From positions 1 to 35,818 of the forward strand of contig DAHWEX010000483.1 of assembly GCA_027326205.1 (NCBI GenBank): a stretch of DNA of 35,818 nt, read 5' to 3'. The DNA comes from Actinomycetota bacterium (GTDB lineage: Bacteria > Actinomycetota > Actinomycetes > Streptosporangiales > Streptosporangiaceae). Both the position numbers and the translations under genes were made by a program. The notes under the pieces are model-generated. The model searched no databases. It saw only the letters and a list, made by a program, of their open reading frames with translations, and had not been told where the DNA came from. Shown piece after piece: positions 9,757-18,027 of the stretch (its first letter is position 1; each line of letters begins with the position of its first letter).

Positions 9757-10109
9757 CAGGCCTTCCCGTTCAGGAGCTCCAGGCCCTTCTCGGCGTTGAG
9801 CGCGGTGCGCACCCCGTTCAGGGACAGCCCGAGCTCGGTCAGCGTGATCGCCACCGCCGGGCGCATGCCGACGATGACCGTCTCGGCGTCGAACAGCCGC
9901 GAAATCGAGCCGATCATGGACAGCATCCGGCCGATGAACGAGTCGACGATCTCCACCGCGGTGATGTCGATGACCACCCCGCGTGCCCCGGTGGCGGACA
10001 GCTCGTCGGCCAGGTCCTCCTGCAGGCGGACGACGGTGTCATCCTGCAGCTCGATCTGGATGGACACGAACAGCGTCCGCCCGATCTTCAAGATCGGCAC
10101 CCGCTCCAT
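9756..10109 (-). CDS. rsbS: RsbS-like STAS stressosome scaffold protein
   Basis: Single STAS domain, VPILKIGRTLFVSIQIELQDDTVVRLQEDL...VDSFIGRMLSMIGSISRLFDAETVIVGMRPAVAITLTELG with conserved VDSFIGR phosphosite region. Confidence 0.93.
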   Translation of the reverse strand: MERVPILKIGRTLFVSIQIELQDDTVVRLQEDLADELSATGARGVVIDITAVEIVDSFIGRMLSMIGSISRLFDAETVIVGMRPAVAITLTELGLSLNGVRTALNAEKGLELLNGKA

Positions 10110-10122
10110 CAGCGCACCCTTC

Positions 10123-10920
10123 TCATGCGACGGGCACGACCTTCATCCCCGCCTGGCGCAGCGCGAGCGCGAGGGCGTCGGCGAGGTTCGCCTTCGTGGC
10201 GATGTCGCCGAACTCGATGCCGAGCGACACGATCGTCTGCGCGACCTGCGGCCTGATCCCGGAGATCGTGCACTCCGCCCCCAGCAGCCGGACCGCGGCC
10301 GCTGTCTTGAGCAGGTGCTGCGCGACCTCGGTGTCCACGGTCGGCACGCCGGTGATGTCGATCACCGCGTGGTCCGCGCTGGTGGCCACGAGCTCGTCGA
10401 GGAGCTTCTCCATCACCAGCTGGGCCCTGGCCGAGTCGAGCGTGCCGACGAGGGGCACCGCGATGATGCCCTCCCACAGCCGCACGACGGGAGTGGACAG
10501 CTCAAGCATCGAGGTGGACTGGTCGGAGATGATCTGCTCGCGCGCGGCGGAGTACGCCTCGAAGGTGCGCAGCCCGAGGTCGTCGATCATCCGGGAGAGC
10601 ACGAGAAACTCGGGTACCAGCTCGGCGGTGTCCGCCACGAACTCGTAGACGGCCTCCTTGAGGGCGAGCATCCCGATGGCCGTCTCGCGCGGCGTGTAGC
10701 CGTCCCTGGCCCGGCTGCGGGAAAGCTCGTCAAGGGCCGCCCGCAGTTCTCCCGCGGCGTGGTCGTCCGCGTCGGAGAGCACCCGCACGATAAGCGAGTA
10801 AAGGTCGGCGAGTTCGCGCCGTACCTCATCCAGGGAGGTGCGGCCGCGTACCTGGGCCAGCACCAGTTCGCTCCACCGCCCGACGATCTTGTCATGGTGG
10901 TCGCGCAGGTAGTCCGCCAT
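10123..10920 (-). CDS. rsbR: RsbR-like stressosome protein (RsbRD-type N-terminal domain + STAS)
   Basis: Likely start MADYLRDHHDKIVGRW (ATG at 10920; ORF extends to 10965); C-terminal STAS IDITGVPTVDTEVAQHLLKTAAAVRLLGAECTISGIRPQVAQTIVSLG. Confidence 0.9.
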   Translation of the reverse strand: MADYLRDHHDKIVGRWSELVLAQVRGRTSLDEVRRELADLYSLIVRVLSDADDHAAGELRAALDELSRSRARDGYTPRETAIGMLALKEAVYEFVADTAELVPEFLVLSRMIDDLGLRTFEAYSAAREQIISDQSTSMLELSTPVVRLWEGIIAVPLVGTLDSARAQLVMEKLLDELVATSADHAVIDITGVPTVDTEVAQHLLKTAAAVRLLGAECTISGIRPQVAQTIVSLGIEFGDIATKANLADALALALRQAGMKVVPVA

Positions 10921-11054
10921 GCGCGTCCTGCTATTGCCAGCGTCCACGAGTTTGCTTCCTCGCATTAGTAACTAGTCAAGCTCATTCGCCCCAAGGCTAC
11001 ATCTGAGGCGGGGCACCGGAACGGTTCCGGTGGGGACCGCTTCGCCATGGTCCC

Positions 11055-11420
11055 TCAGGGCAGGGACATGTACATCCTGATCACCGTGCCCGCGGAGTCG
11101 GAGTGCAGGTCAACCCGGTCGCAAACCTGGTTGACGAGCCACAGCCCGTGGCCGCCGTCGGCGTCACGCGGCGGCGGCGCCGAGCCGGCCAGCGGGTCCG
11201 CGATGACCCCCGCGTCCCTGATCTCGCAGATGACCTGCTTGCCATCCGACCAGATCCGCATGGACCCGGGTGACTTGGCATGCCGGACCGTGTTCCCGGC
11301 TACCTCGCCGACCGCGATCACGAAGTCGACGACACGTTCGTCGGGCAGGCCGGCCATTCTGGCCTGCTGCTCCGCGAGGGCTCGGACCTCGGACAGATTC
11401 GTGGTGTAGACAAAGGGCAT
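11055..11420 (-). CDS. RsbW-like ATP-binding anti-sigma factor kinase
   Basis: Start at MPFVYTTNLSEVRALAEQQARMAGLPDERVVDFVIAVGEVAGNTVRHA (ATG at 11420, SD-like GGGAG just upstream); HATPase motifs EIRDAG and GGHGLWLVNQVCDRVDL. Confidence 0.88.
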   Translation of the reverse strand: MPFVYTTNLSEVRALAEQQARMAGLPDERVVDFVIAVGEVAGNTVRHAKSPGSMRIWSDGKQVICEIRDAGVIADPLAGSAPPPRDADGGHGLWLVNQVCDRVDLHSDSAGTVIRMYMSLP

Positions 11421-11521
11421 GCTGTGGTCTCCCGGAGGGGCACGCCCCCCGAACATACGTGCTTCCCCCGTTGCCCCGCAGGAAACTTCCGTTAGCCGGC
11501 CAGTGTTCAGCCGACCGGTGT

Positions 11522-12934
11522 TCAGCCGACCAGTGTCTTGACCGCCGCGGTCATCTCGGCGAGGGCCTTCTTCGCGTCGGCGAAGTACATGCTGGTCTTC
11601 GGGTTGACGTACAGCTCGTTGTCGATGCCCGCGTAGCCCGTTCCCATCGACCGCTTGATCACGATGATGGACTTGGCGTGGTCGACGTCGAGGATCGGCA
11701 TGCCGGAGATCGCCGTGCCCGCCCGGCGGGCGGCCGGGTTGGTCACGTCGTTGGCGCCGATGACCAGGGCCACGTCCGCCCGGGCGAATTCCGGGTTGAT
11801 CTCGTCCATCTCCTTCAGCAGCGGGTACGGCACGTTGGCCTCGGCGAGGAGCACGTTCATGTGGCCGGGCATCCGACCGGCGACCGGGTGGATCGCGTAG
11901 GACACCTCGATGCCGCGCGACTCCAGCAGCGACGCCAGTTCCGCGACGCCGTGCTGCGCCTGGGCGGCGGCCAGGCCGTAGCCGGGCACGATGATCACCT
12001 TGCTCGCGTAGGCGAGCTGGATGGCGGCGTCGTCGGCCGCGATCGACCTGACGGCGGTGTCCCCGCTCACCACGGCCGCGACGGTGGTGTCCCCGGTGCC
12101 GAACCCGCCGATGATGATGTTGGCGAGGGAGCGGTTCATCGCGTCGGCCATGAGCTTGGTGAGGATCCCGCCGGACGCCCCGACCAGCGCGCCCGCCACG
12201 ATCAGCGCCCAGTTGCTGACGACGAACCCGGCCATGGCCACGGCGGTGCCGGTGAACGCGTTGAGCAGCGAGATCACGACCGGCATGTCCGCGCCGCCGA
12301 TCGGCAGCACCATCATGACCCCGAACGCCAGCGAGGCGAGCACCAAGATGAGCAGGGCGGGCAGCGACGCCGTGGTGAACATGAACGCGCCGGTGCCGAG
12401 GGCGATCACCGCGAGGGCCGCGTTGAGCGCGCGCCCGCCGCGGAAGATCACCGGCTGTCCCGTGATGACGCCCTGCAGCTTTCCCGCCGCGATCAGGGAC
12501 CCGGTGAACGTCACCGAGCCGATGAGCACGTCGAGCACGGTGAAGACCGACGTGGCGCCGAGGACCCCGCCGGGCGCGGACTCGTCGTGGATGTACTCGT
12601 AGACCGCGACGAGCGCGGCCGCGCCGCCGCCGACCGCGTTGAACATGGACACGAGCTGCGGCATCGCGGTCATCTGCACGCGCCGTGCCGACCACAGCCC
12701 GGCCAGGGAGCCGAGCAGCGCGCCGACGATCAGCACGGTCCAGCCGACCCCGGTCACCGAGCCCTGGTGGATCAGCAGCACCAGCGTGATCACGACCGCG
12801 ATCGCCATGCCGGCGGTGGAGACCTGGTTGCCGCGCCGCGCGGTCGCGGGGGAGTTCATCAGGTGCAGCCCGACGACGAAGCACGCCGCGGCCAGCACGT
12901 AGACAAGCTGGATGTTCGTGGTAAAGGTGTTCAT
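11522..12934 (-). CDS. pntB: NAD(P) transhydrogenase subunit beta
   Basis: Membrane domain plus NADP-binding domain III (IVPGYGLAAAQAQHGVAELA...YAIHPVAGRMPGHMNVLLAEANVPY...DVALVIGANDVTNPAAR...SMGTGYAGIDNELY). Confidence 0.96.
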   Translation of the reverse strand: MNTFTTNIQLVYVLAAACFVVGLHLMNSPATARRGNQVSTAGMAIAVVITLVLLIHQGSVTGVGWTVLIVGALLGSLAGLWSARRVQMTAMPQLVSMFNAVGGGAAALVAVYEYIHDESAPGGVLGATSVFTVLDVLIGSVTFTGSLIAAGKLQGVITGQPVIFRGGRALNAALAVIALGTGAFMFTTASLPALLILVLASLAFGVMMVLPIGGADMPVVISLLNAFTGTAVAMAGFVVSNWALIVAGALVGASGGILTKLMADAMNRSLANIIIGGFGTGDTTVAAVVSGDTAVRSIAADDAAIQLAYASKVIIVPGYGLAAAQAQHGVAELASLLESRGIEVSYAIHPVAGRMPGHMNVLLAEANVPYPLLKEMDEINPEFARADVALVIGANDVTNPAARRAGTAISGMPILDVDHAKSIIVIKRSMGTGYAGIDNELYVNPKTSMYFADAKKALAEMTAAVKTLVG

Positions 12935-12946
12935 TTCCGACTCCCC

Positions 12947-13318
12947 TTACGACCGGGCGTTCGGGGCGGTCTGGGCCGGGATCCCGGACTTCGCCTGCGC
13001 GGGCGGCTGGCCCGGCGCGGCGGGGGCCGGCGGCTGGGCCTTACGGCGGAACATCTTCAGCATCCGGCCGGTCACCGCGTACCCGCCGACCACGTTGGCG
13101 GCGGCGAAGAACGCGGCGATGAACGCGAGCACGTAGCCGACCGCGTTGTGCGCGGTGAGGCCGACCAGCAGCGCGCCGGCCAGGACGATGCCGTGGATCG
13201 AGTTGGCCGCGGACATCAGCGGCGTGTGCAGGGTCGCGGGGACCTTGCCGATGACCTCGATGCCGACGAGCAGGGCGAGCACGAAGATGGTGAGGTCCGT
13301 GACCAGCGCGGTCGACAT
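12947..13318 (-). CDS. pntAB: NAD(P) transhydrogenase subunit alpha part 2 (membrane domain)
   Basis: TDLTIFVLALLVGIEVIGKVPATLHTPLMSAANSIHGIVLAGALL; located between pntA1 and pntB. Confidence 0.94.
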   Translation of the reverse strand: MSTALVTDLTIFVLALLVGIEVIGKVPATLHTPLMSAANSIHGIVLAGALLVGLTAHNAVGYVLAFIAAFFAAANVVGGYAVTGRMLKMFRRKAQPPAPAAPGQPPAQAKSGIPAQTAPNARS

Positions 13319-13320
13319 CG

Positions 13321-14478
13321 CTAGCTCCCTTGGTTCGCGGTTTCCGCGGCGAGCAGCTTCGCCACGGCGGGGTGGACCACTTCGCCGCCGTGCGCCACGA
13401 CGACGCCGGCCTGAATCTCGTCGGTGGTGTCGATCCGCAGCGCCTTCCGGCCCTGGTCGTCGTCGCCGACCAGCGCCAGCAGCAGGGCGCTGACGTTGCG
13501 CGAGTAGGCGTTCGAGGCGGCGGTCGGGACCGTGGCCGCGAGGTTCTCCGCCCCGATGACGGTGACGCCGTTGTCCGTGACGACGGCCTGTCCGGGCACG
13601 GAGCCCGCGACGTTCCCGCCGAGCGAACTCGATCCCATGTCCACGATCACCGACCCGGGCGCCATCGCGGCGACCGCGTCGGCGGTGACGAGCAGCGGCG
13701 GCCGCCGCCCCGGCACCTGCGCGGTCGTGATGATCACGTCGTGCCTGGCGATGTGCCCGGCCAGTTCCGCCTGCTGGGTGTCCCGCTCCGCCGCGGTGAG
13801 CTCGCGGGCGTAGCCGCCTTCGCCGGCGGCGCTGACCGACAGCTCGATGAACGCCGCGCCGAGGGACTCGACCTCGCCCTTGGACGCGGGACGCACGTCG
13901 TAGCCGCTGACCTGGGCGCCGAGCCGCCGGGCGGTGCCGATCGCCTGCAGCCCGGCCACGCCGGCGCCGAGCACGAGCAGCTTCGCCGGCCGGGCCGTGC
14001 CCGCCGCGGTGATCAGCAGGGGGAAGAACCGGCCGTAGGCCTCGGCGGCGACGAGCGCGGCCTTGTACCCGGCGACGTTGGCCTGCGAGGACAGCGCGTC
14101 CATGCCCTGCGTCCGGGACAGGGTACGCGGCAGCCCGTCGAGCGAGATCGCGGTCACGCCGCGCTCCGCGAGGGCGCGGGCCAGCTGCGGGTCGGTGAGC
14201 GGCCCGAGCATCCCGATTACGGCCTGCCCGGCCCGCAGCCTGCCCGGTTCCGGGCGGGTTACCGTCAAGACGACGTCGGCCGCCGCGTACAGCTCGTCCG
14301 CGGCGGCGATGGTCGCTCCGGCCGCCGTGTACGCGTCGTCCGGAAACCAGGCGGCATCCCCGGCTCCTCGCTCGACGAGTACCTCAAACCCGCCCTGGCC
14401 CAGTTTCTGCACGGTCTCCGGTACCAGGGCGACACGCCGTTCCCCCGGCGCGCTCTCCTTAACGACGGCAACTTTCAT
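13321..14478 (-). CDS. pntAA: NAD(P) transhydrogenase subunit alpha part 1
   Basis: Start at MKVAVVKESAPGERRVALVPETVQKL (ATG at 14478); RTLSRTQGMDALSSQANVAGYKA, LVLGAGVAGLQAIGTARRLGAQVSGYDVRPASKGEVESLGA. Confidence 0.95.
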   Translation of the reverse strand: MKVAVVKESAPGERRVALVPETVQKLGQGGFEVLVERGAGDAAWFPDDAYTAAGATIAAADELYAAADVVLTVTRPEPGRLRAGQAVIGMLGPLTDPQLARALAERGVTAISLDGLPRTLSRTQGMDALSSQANVAGYKAALVAAEAYGRFFPLLITAAGTARPAKLLVLGAGVAGLQAIGTARRLGAQVSGYDVRPASKGEVESLGAAFIELSVSAAGEGGYARELTAAERDTQQAELAGHIARHDVIITTAQVPGRRPPLLVTADAVAAMAPGSVIVDMGSSSLGGNVAGSVPGQAVVTDNGVTVIGAENLAATVPTAASNAYSRNVSALLLALVGDDDQGRKALRIDTTDEIQAGVVVAHGGEVVHPAVAKLLAAETANQGS

Positions 14479-14691
14479 CCCTGTACTCGCCCCGACATCG
14501 CGCACCTCTCCTCGGTTCACTGCGCGGCAGCGCACTAGCTTCGAGGCTAAAACCGGAAGGCGGGAAAGCGGTAGCACCAGTGATCCTTAGATGGAGTGAC
14601 TTTTATCCTTTTTGTGAAGAAACTCACTTTTTGATGCCACTGTTGTGGCTGATGACACCCCATCGAGGGGGATGCCGAGGGAATTGTTATG

Positions 14692-15690
14692 TCAGGAGTG
14701 GTGGCTGGTGTCGGCCCGGAGCAGCTCGCCGATGCGCTCGCCGGCCGCGACGACCGCGGCCGCGTGCAGCCGGCCGGGGGAGCGGGTCAGGCGCTCGATC
14801 GGGCCCGAGACGGAAACGGCGGCCAGCACCTTGCCGCCCGTGCCGCGCACCGGGGCGGAGACCGAGGCCACGCCGATCTCCCGCTCGGCGGCGCTCGACG
14901 CCCAGCCGCGCCGCCGCACGCCCGCGAGCGTGGTGGCGGTGAACTTGGCACCGCGCAGGCCCCGGTGCATCCGCTCGCCTTCCTCCCAGGCGAGCAGCAC
15001 CTGCGCCGCCGAGCCCGCGGTCATCGGCAGCGCGGCGCCGATCGGCACGGTGTCCCGCAGCCCGCTCGCCCGCTCGGCGGCGGCCACGCAGACCCGCACC
15101 TCGCCGCCTCCCCTGCCCCCGGCGTAGCGGTACAGCTGCGCGCTCTCCCCGGTGACGTCGCGCAGCTGGATCAGCACCGGCTGGGAGACCGCGAGCAGCC
15201 GGTCCTCGCCGGCCGCCGCGGCGAGCTCGGCGACCCGGGGGCCGAGGACGAACCGGCCCTGCACGTCCCGCGCGAGCAGCCGGTGGTGCTCAAGGGCGAC
15301 CGCGATCCGGTGCGTGGTGGGACGGGCCAGCCCGGTCGCCGCGACGAGCTGGGCGAGGCTCGCGGGCCCGCCCTCCACGGCGGCCAGCACGGAGACGGCC
15401 TTGTCGAGCACCCCCACGCCGCTGTTGTTTCCCCCGGGGGAGTCCCTCCCCCGTCGCCCCCGCGCCGGGGCTTCGCCCCGGGACGGCGTCTGCGGCGCCG
15501 AGTCTGTGTCTTCCCCGGGGGCCGTCCCCCCGGTGACCCCCCCGGGTACGGGGGAGTCCCTCCCCCGTCGCCCCCTCGCCGGGGCTTCGCCCCGGGACGG
15601 CGCCTGCGGCGCCGAGTACGTTTCCGGTGGTTGCCGTTGGCGGTCCGCTGGAGGGAGGACCCTGCGGGGTCCCTGCGGTGAGTTGTCCAT
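14692..15690 (-). CDS. ndgR: IclR family regulator, NdgR/LtbR-like, with a low-complexity N-terminal insertion
   Basis: Divergent from leuCD; SGVGVLDKAVSVLAAVEGGPASLAQLVAATGLARPTTHRIAVALEHHRLLARDVQGRFVLGPRVAELAAAAGEDRLLA. ATG at 15690 encodes MDNS, followed by about 83 repeat-derived residues. Confidence 0.88.
   Translation of the reverse strand: MDNSPQGPRRVLPPADRQRQPPETYSAPQAPSRGEAPARGRRGRDSPVPGGVTGGTAPGEDTDSAPQTPSRGEAPARGRRGRDSPGGNNSGVGVLDKAVSVLAAVEGGPASLAQLVAATGLARPTTHRIAVALEHHRLLARDVQGRFVLGPRVAELAAAAGEDRLLAVSQPVLIQLRDVTGESAQLYRYAGGRGGGEVRVCVAAAERASGLRDTVPIGAALPMTAGSAAQVLLAWEEGERMHRGLRGAKFTATTLAGVRRRGWASSAAEREIGVASVSAPVRGTGGKVLAAVSVSGPIERLTRSPGRLHAAAVVAAGERIGELLRADTSHHS
15436..15617. repeat. 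Two 68-bp GC-rich direct repeats (15436-15503 and 15550-15617)
   Basis: gggggagtccctcccccgtcgcccc(c/t)(g/t)... cgccggggcttcgccccgggacggcg(t/c)ctgcggcgccgagt twice, 2 mismatches by eye, 114 bp (38 codons) apart; encoded as SRGEAPARGRRGRDSP twice in the ndgR-like ORF. Confidence 0.95.
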
Positions 15691-15694
15691 AATG

Positions 15695-15721
15695 TGATAT
15701 TGCTGTCTCAAATGCTGAGAC
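15695..15721. promoter_or_regulatory. Putative NdgR-type operator 1 (adjacent to ndgR start)
   Basis: TGATATTGCTGTCTCAAATGCTGAGAC containing inverted repeat GTCTCA-aatgc-TGAGAC (15705-15721). Confidence 0.7.
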
Positions 15722-15777
15722 GAATGGGCAACTGGCTCGGGTGCTCGTGACCGTGGGCGGTAGTATCGCTCATGTAC

Positions 15778-15804
15778 TGATACTGCCGTCTCAAATCGTG
15801 AGAT
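15778..15804. promoter_or_regulatory. Putative NdgR-type operator 2 (upstream of leuC)
   Basis: TGATACTGCCGTCTCAAATCGTGAGAT; 19-bp segment matches operator 1 with 2 mismatches, inverted repeat TCTCA-aatcg-TGAGA. Confidence 0.7.
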
Positions 15805-15832
15805 GCAAATTCTGGCTACTAAGGAGACCCGC

Positions 15833-17260
15833 ATGAGCAGCGCGCCTCGCACGCTCGCGGAGAAGATCTGGGACGCCCATGTGGTGCGCAGCCAGCAGGG
15901 TGAGCCCGACCTGCTCTTCATCGACCTGCACCTCGTGCACGAGGTCACCAGCGCCCAGGCCTTCGACGGGCTGCGCGCCGCCGGCCGCAAGGTAAGGCGG
16001 CCCGACCTCACGCTCGCGACCGAGGACCACAACGTCCCGACCAACCCCGGCATCGGCCCGGGCGCGCCGATCGAGGGCCCGGGCAGCCCGGTGTCCGATC
16101 CGGTCTCCCGCATCCAGCTCGAGACGCTGCGCAGGAACGCCGGCGAGTTCGGTGTCCGGCTGTACCCGATGGGCGACGCCAGCCAGGGCATCGTGCACGT
16201 CATCGGCCCGCAGCTCGGCCTCACCCAGCCGGGCATGACGATCGTCTGCGGCGACTCGCACACCTCGACGCACGGCGCGTTCGGCGCGATCGCGTTCGGC
16301 ATCGGCACCAGCGAGGTCGAGCACGTCCTCGCGACGCAGACGCTGCCGCAGCTCAAGCCGAAGACCATGGCGATCAACATCGAGGGCGCGCTGCCCGAGG
16401 GCGTCTCCGCGAAAGACCTGATCCTCGCGATCATAGCCCAGATCGGCACCGGCGGCGGCCAGGGCTACATCGTCGAGTACCGCGGCGAGGCGATCAGGTC
16501 GCTGTCCATGGAGGGCCGGCTGACCGTCTGCAACATGTGCATCGAGGCGGGCGCGCGGGCCGGGCTCATCGCCCCGGACGAGACCACGTTCGACTACCTC
16601 AGGGGCCGCCCGCACGCGCCCCAGGGTGCCGACTGGGACGCGGCCGTCGAATACTGGAAGTCGCTGGTCACCGACGAGGGCGCGGTCTTCGACCACGAGG
16701 TCACGATCGACGCCACCAGGCTCACCCCGTACGTCACCTGGGGCACGAACCCGGGCCAGGCGCTGCCGCTCGGCGCGAGCGTGCCCGCGCCGGGGGAGAC
16801 CAAGGACCCGAACGGCACCGAGCGGGCGCTGACCTACATGGGCCTGACCGCCGGCACCCCGCTGAAGGAGATCAAGGTCGACACGGTCTTCGTCGGTTCC
16901 TGCACCAACGGCCGGATCGAGGACCTGCGCACCGCCGCCGGCGTCATCAAGGGCCGCAAGGTCGCCGACGGGGTCCGCATGCTCGTCGTCCCCGGGTCGA
17001 TGCAGGTCCGCGCGCAGGCCGAGGCCGAGGGCCTCAACGAGGTCTTCACCGCGGCGGGCGCGGAGTGGCGCTCGGCCGGCTGCTCCATGTGCCTGGGCAT
17101 GAACCCGGACACGCTCCAGCCGGGGGAGCGCTCCGCCTCCACCTCCAACCGCAACTTCGAGGGCCGCCAGGGCAAGGGCGGCCGCACGCACCTGGTGTCG
17201 CCGGTCGTCGCCGCCGCAACGGCCGTCACCGGCCGCCTCACCGCCCCCGCAGACCTGTAA
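15833..17260 (+). CDS. leuC: 3-isopropylmalate dehydratase large subunit
   Basis: [18 protein letters not shown]..., [73 protein letters not shown]; aaggag SD upstream of ATG 15833. Confidence 0.98.
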   Translation: MSSAPRTLAEKIWDAHVVRSQQGEPDLLFIDLHLVHEVTSAQAFDGLRAAGRKVRRPDLTLATEDHNVPTNPGIGPGAPIEGPGSPVSDPVSRIQLETLRRNAGEFGVRLYPMGDASQGIVHVIGPQLGLTQPGMTIVCGDSHTSTHGAFGAIAFGIGTSEVEHVLATQTLPQLKPKTMAINIEGALPEGVSAKDLILAIIAQIGTGGGQGYIVEYRGEAIRSLSMEGRLTVCNMCIEAGARAGLIAPDETTFDYLRGRPHAPQGADWDAAVEYWKSLVTDEGAVFDHEVTIDATRLTPYVTWGTNPGQALPLGASVPAPGETKDPNGTERALTYMGLTAGTPLKEIKVDTVFVGSCTNGRIEDLRTAAGVIKGRKVADGVRMLVVPGSMQVRAQAEAEGLNEVFTAAGAEWRSAGCSMCLGMNPDTLQPGERSASTSNRNFEGRQGKGGRTHLVSPVVAAATAVTGRLTAPADL

Positions 17261-17276
17261 GGAGACCCGGACCACT

Positions 17277-17999
17277 ATGGAACCGTTCGTTACGCACACC
17301 GGGCGCGCCGTGCCGCTGCGGCGCACCAACGTCGACACCGACCAGATCATCCCGGCCGTGTACCTCAAGCGGGTCACCCGCGAGGGGTTCGGCGACGGCC
17401 TGTTCGCCGCCTGGCGCGAGGACCCGTCGTTCGTCCTGAACCAGGAGCGCTACTCCGGCGCGACGATCCTCGTGGCGGGCACGGACTTCGGCACCGGGTC
17501 GTCGCGCGAGCACGCGGTCTGGGCACTCCTCGACTACGGGTTCCGCGCGGTGATCGCGCCGCGGTTCGGCGACATCTTCCGCAACAACGCCACCAAGGCG
17601 GGCCTGCTCCCGGTGGTGCTCCCGGAGAAGGTCGTCGCGCTCATCCAGGACGCGTCCGAGGGCGTGCCGCCGGCGCAGGTCACGGTCGACCTCGACGCCC
17701 GCGAGGTGCGGGTCGTCGGCGGCGGCCTCGCCGAGGACCTGGTGGAGCCGTTCCAGATCGACGACTACACCCGCTGGCGCCTCATGGAGGGCCTGGACGA
17801 CATCGGCCTGACCCTCCGCCACGAGGACCAGATCTCCGCCTTCGAGGCCACCCGCCCGTCGTTCCTCCCGGCGACGGTGTTATCTCCCGGGGGAATGATC
17901 CCCCCGGGGACCCCCAAATCATGGGGGAGACTGTCTCTCCCCCCGGGGGCCGTCCCCCGGTCCCCCCGATCACGGGGGGAGACTGTCTCTCCCCCGTAG
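17277..17999 (+). CDS. leuD: 3-isopropylmalate dehydratase small subunit, with repeat-derived C-terminal extension
   Basis: [67 protein letters not shown]; expected end near RPSFLPATV, then [39 protein letters not shown] from the GC-rich repeat. Confidence 0.97.
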   Translation: MEPFVTHTGRAVPLRRTNVDTDQIIPAVYLKRVTREGFGDGLFAAWREDPSFVLNQERYSGATILVAGTDFGTGSSREHAVWALLDYGFRAVIAPRFGDIFRNNATKAGLLPVVLPEKVVALIQDASEGVPPAQVTVDLDAREVRVVGGGLAEDLVEPFQIDDYTRWRLMEGLDDIGLTLRHEDQISAFEATRPSFLPATVLSPGGMIPPGTPKSWGRLSLPPGAVPRSPRSRGETVSPP

Positions 18000-18014
18000 C
18001 CCCCTCGCCGGGGC
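17883..18014. repeat. GC-rich mosaic repeat copy at the leuD 3' end
   Basis: tctcccgggggaatgatccccccgggg (17883-17909) identical to 29854-29880; contains two palindromic gggggagactgtctctccccc units (about 17923-17944 and 17974-17995) and ccccctcgccggggcttcg shared with the 15.4-15.6 kb copies. Confidence 0.9.
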
Positions 18015-18027
18015 TTCGAGTCCGCTG

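Noticed and set aside
11270-13324. 684-aa plus-strand ORF antisense to pntB/pntAB
   Set aside because: Low-complexity R/H/D/G-rich shadow ORF antisense to highly conserved transhydrogenase genes.
15421-15660. CRISPR-like array at the 68-bp repeats
   Set aside because: Only two long GC-rich repeats, no regular unique spacers and no cas genes in the window.
14692-16449. Long 585-aa version of the ndgR-like ORF starting inside leuC
   Set aside because: The upstream portion is antisense to leuC; the ATG at 15690 (MDNS...) fits the family N-terminus and operator layout.
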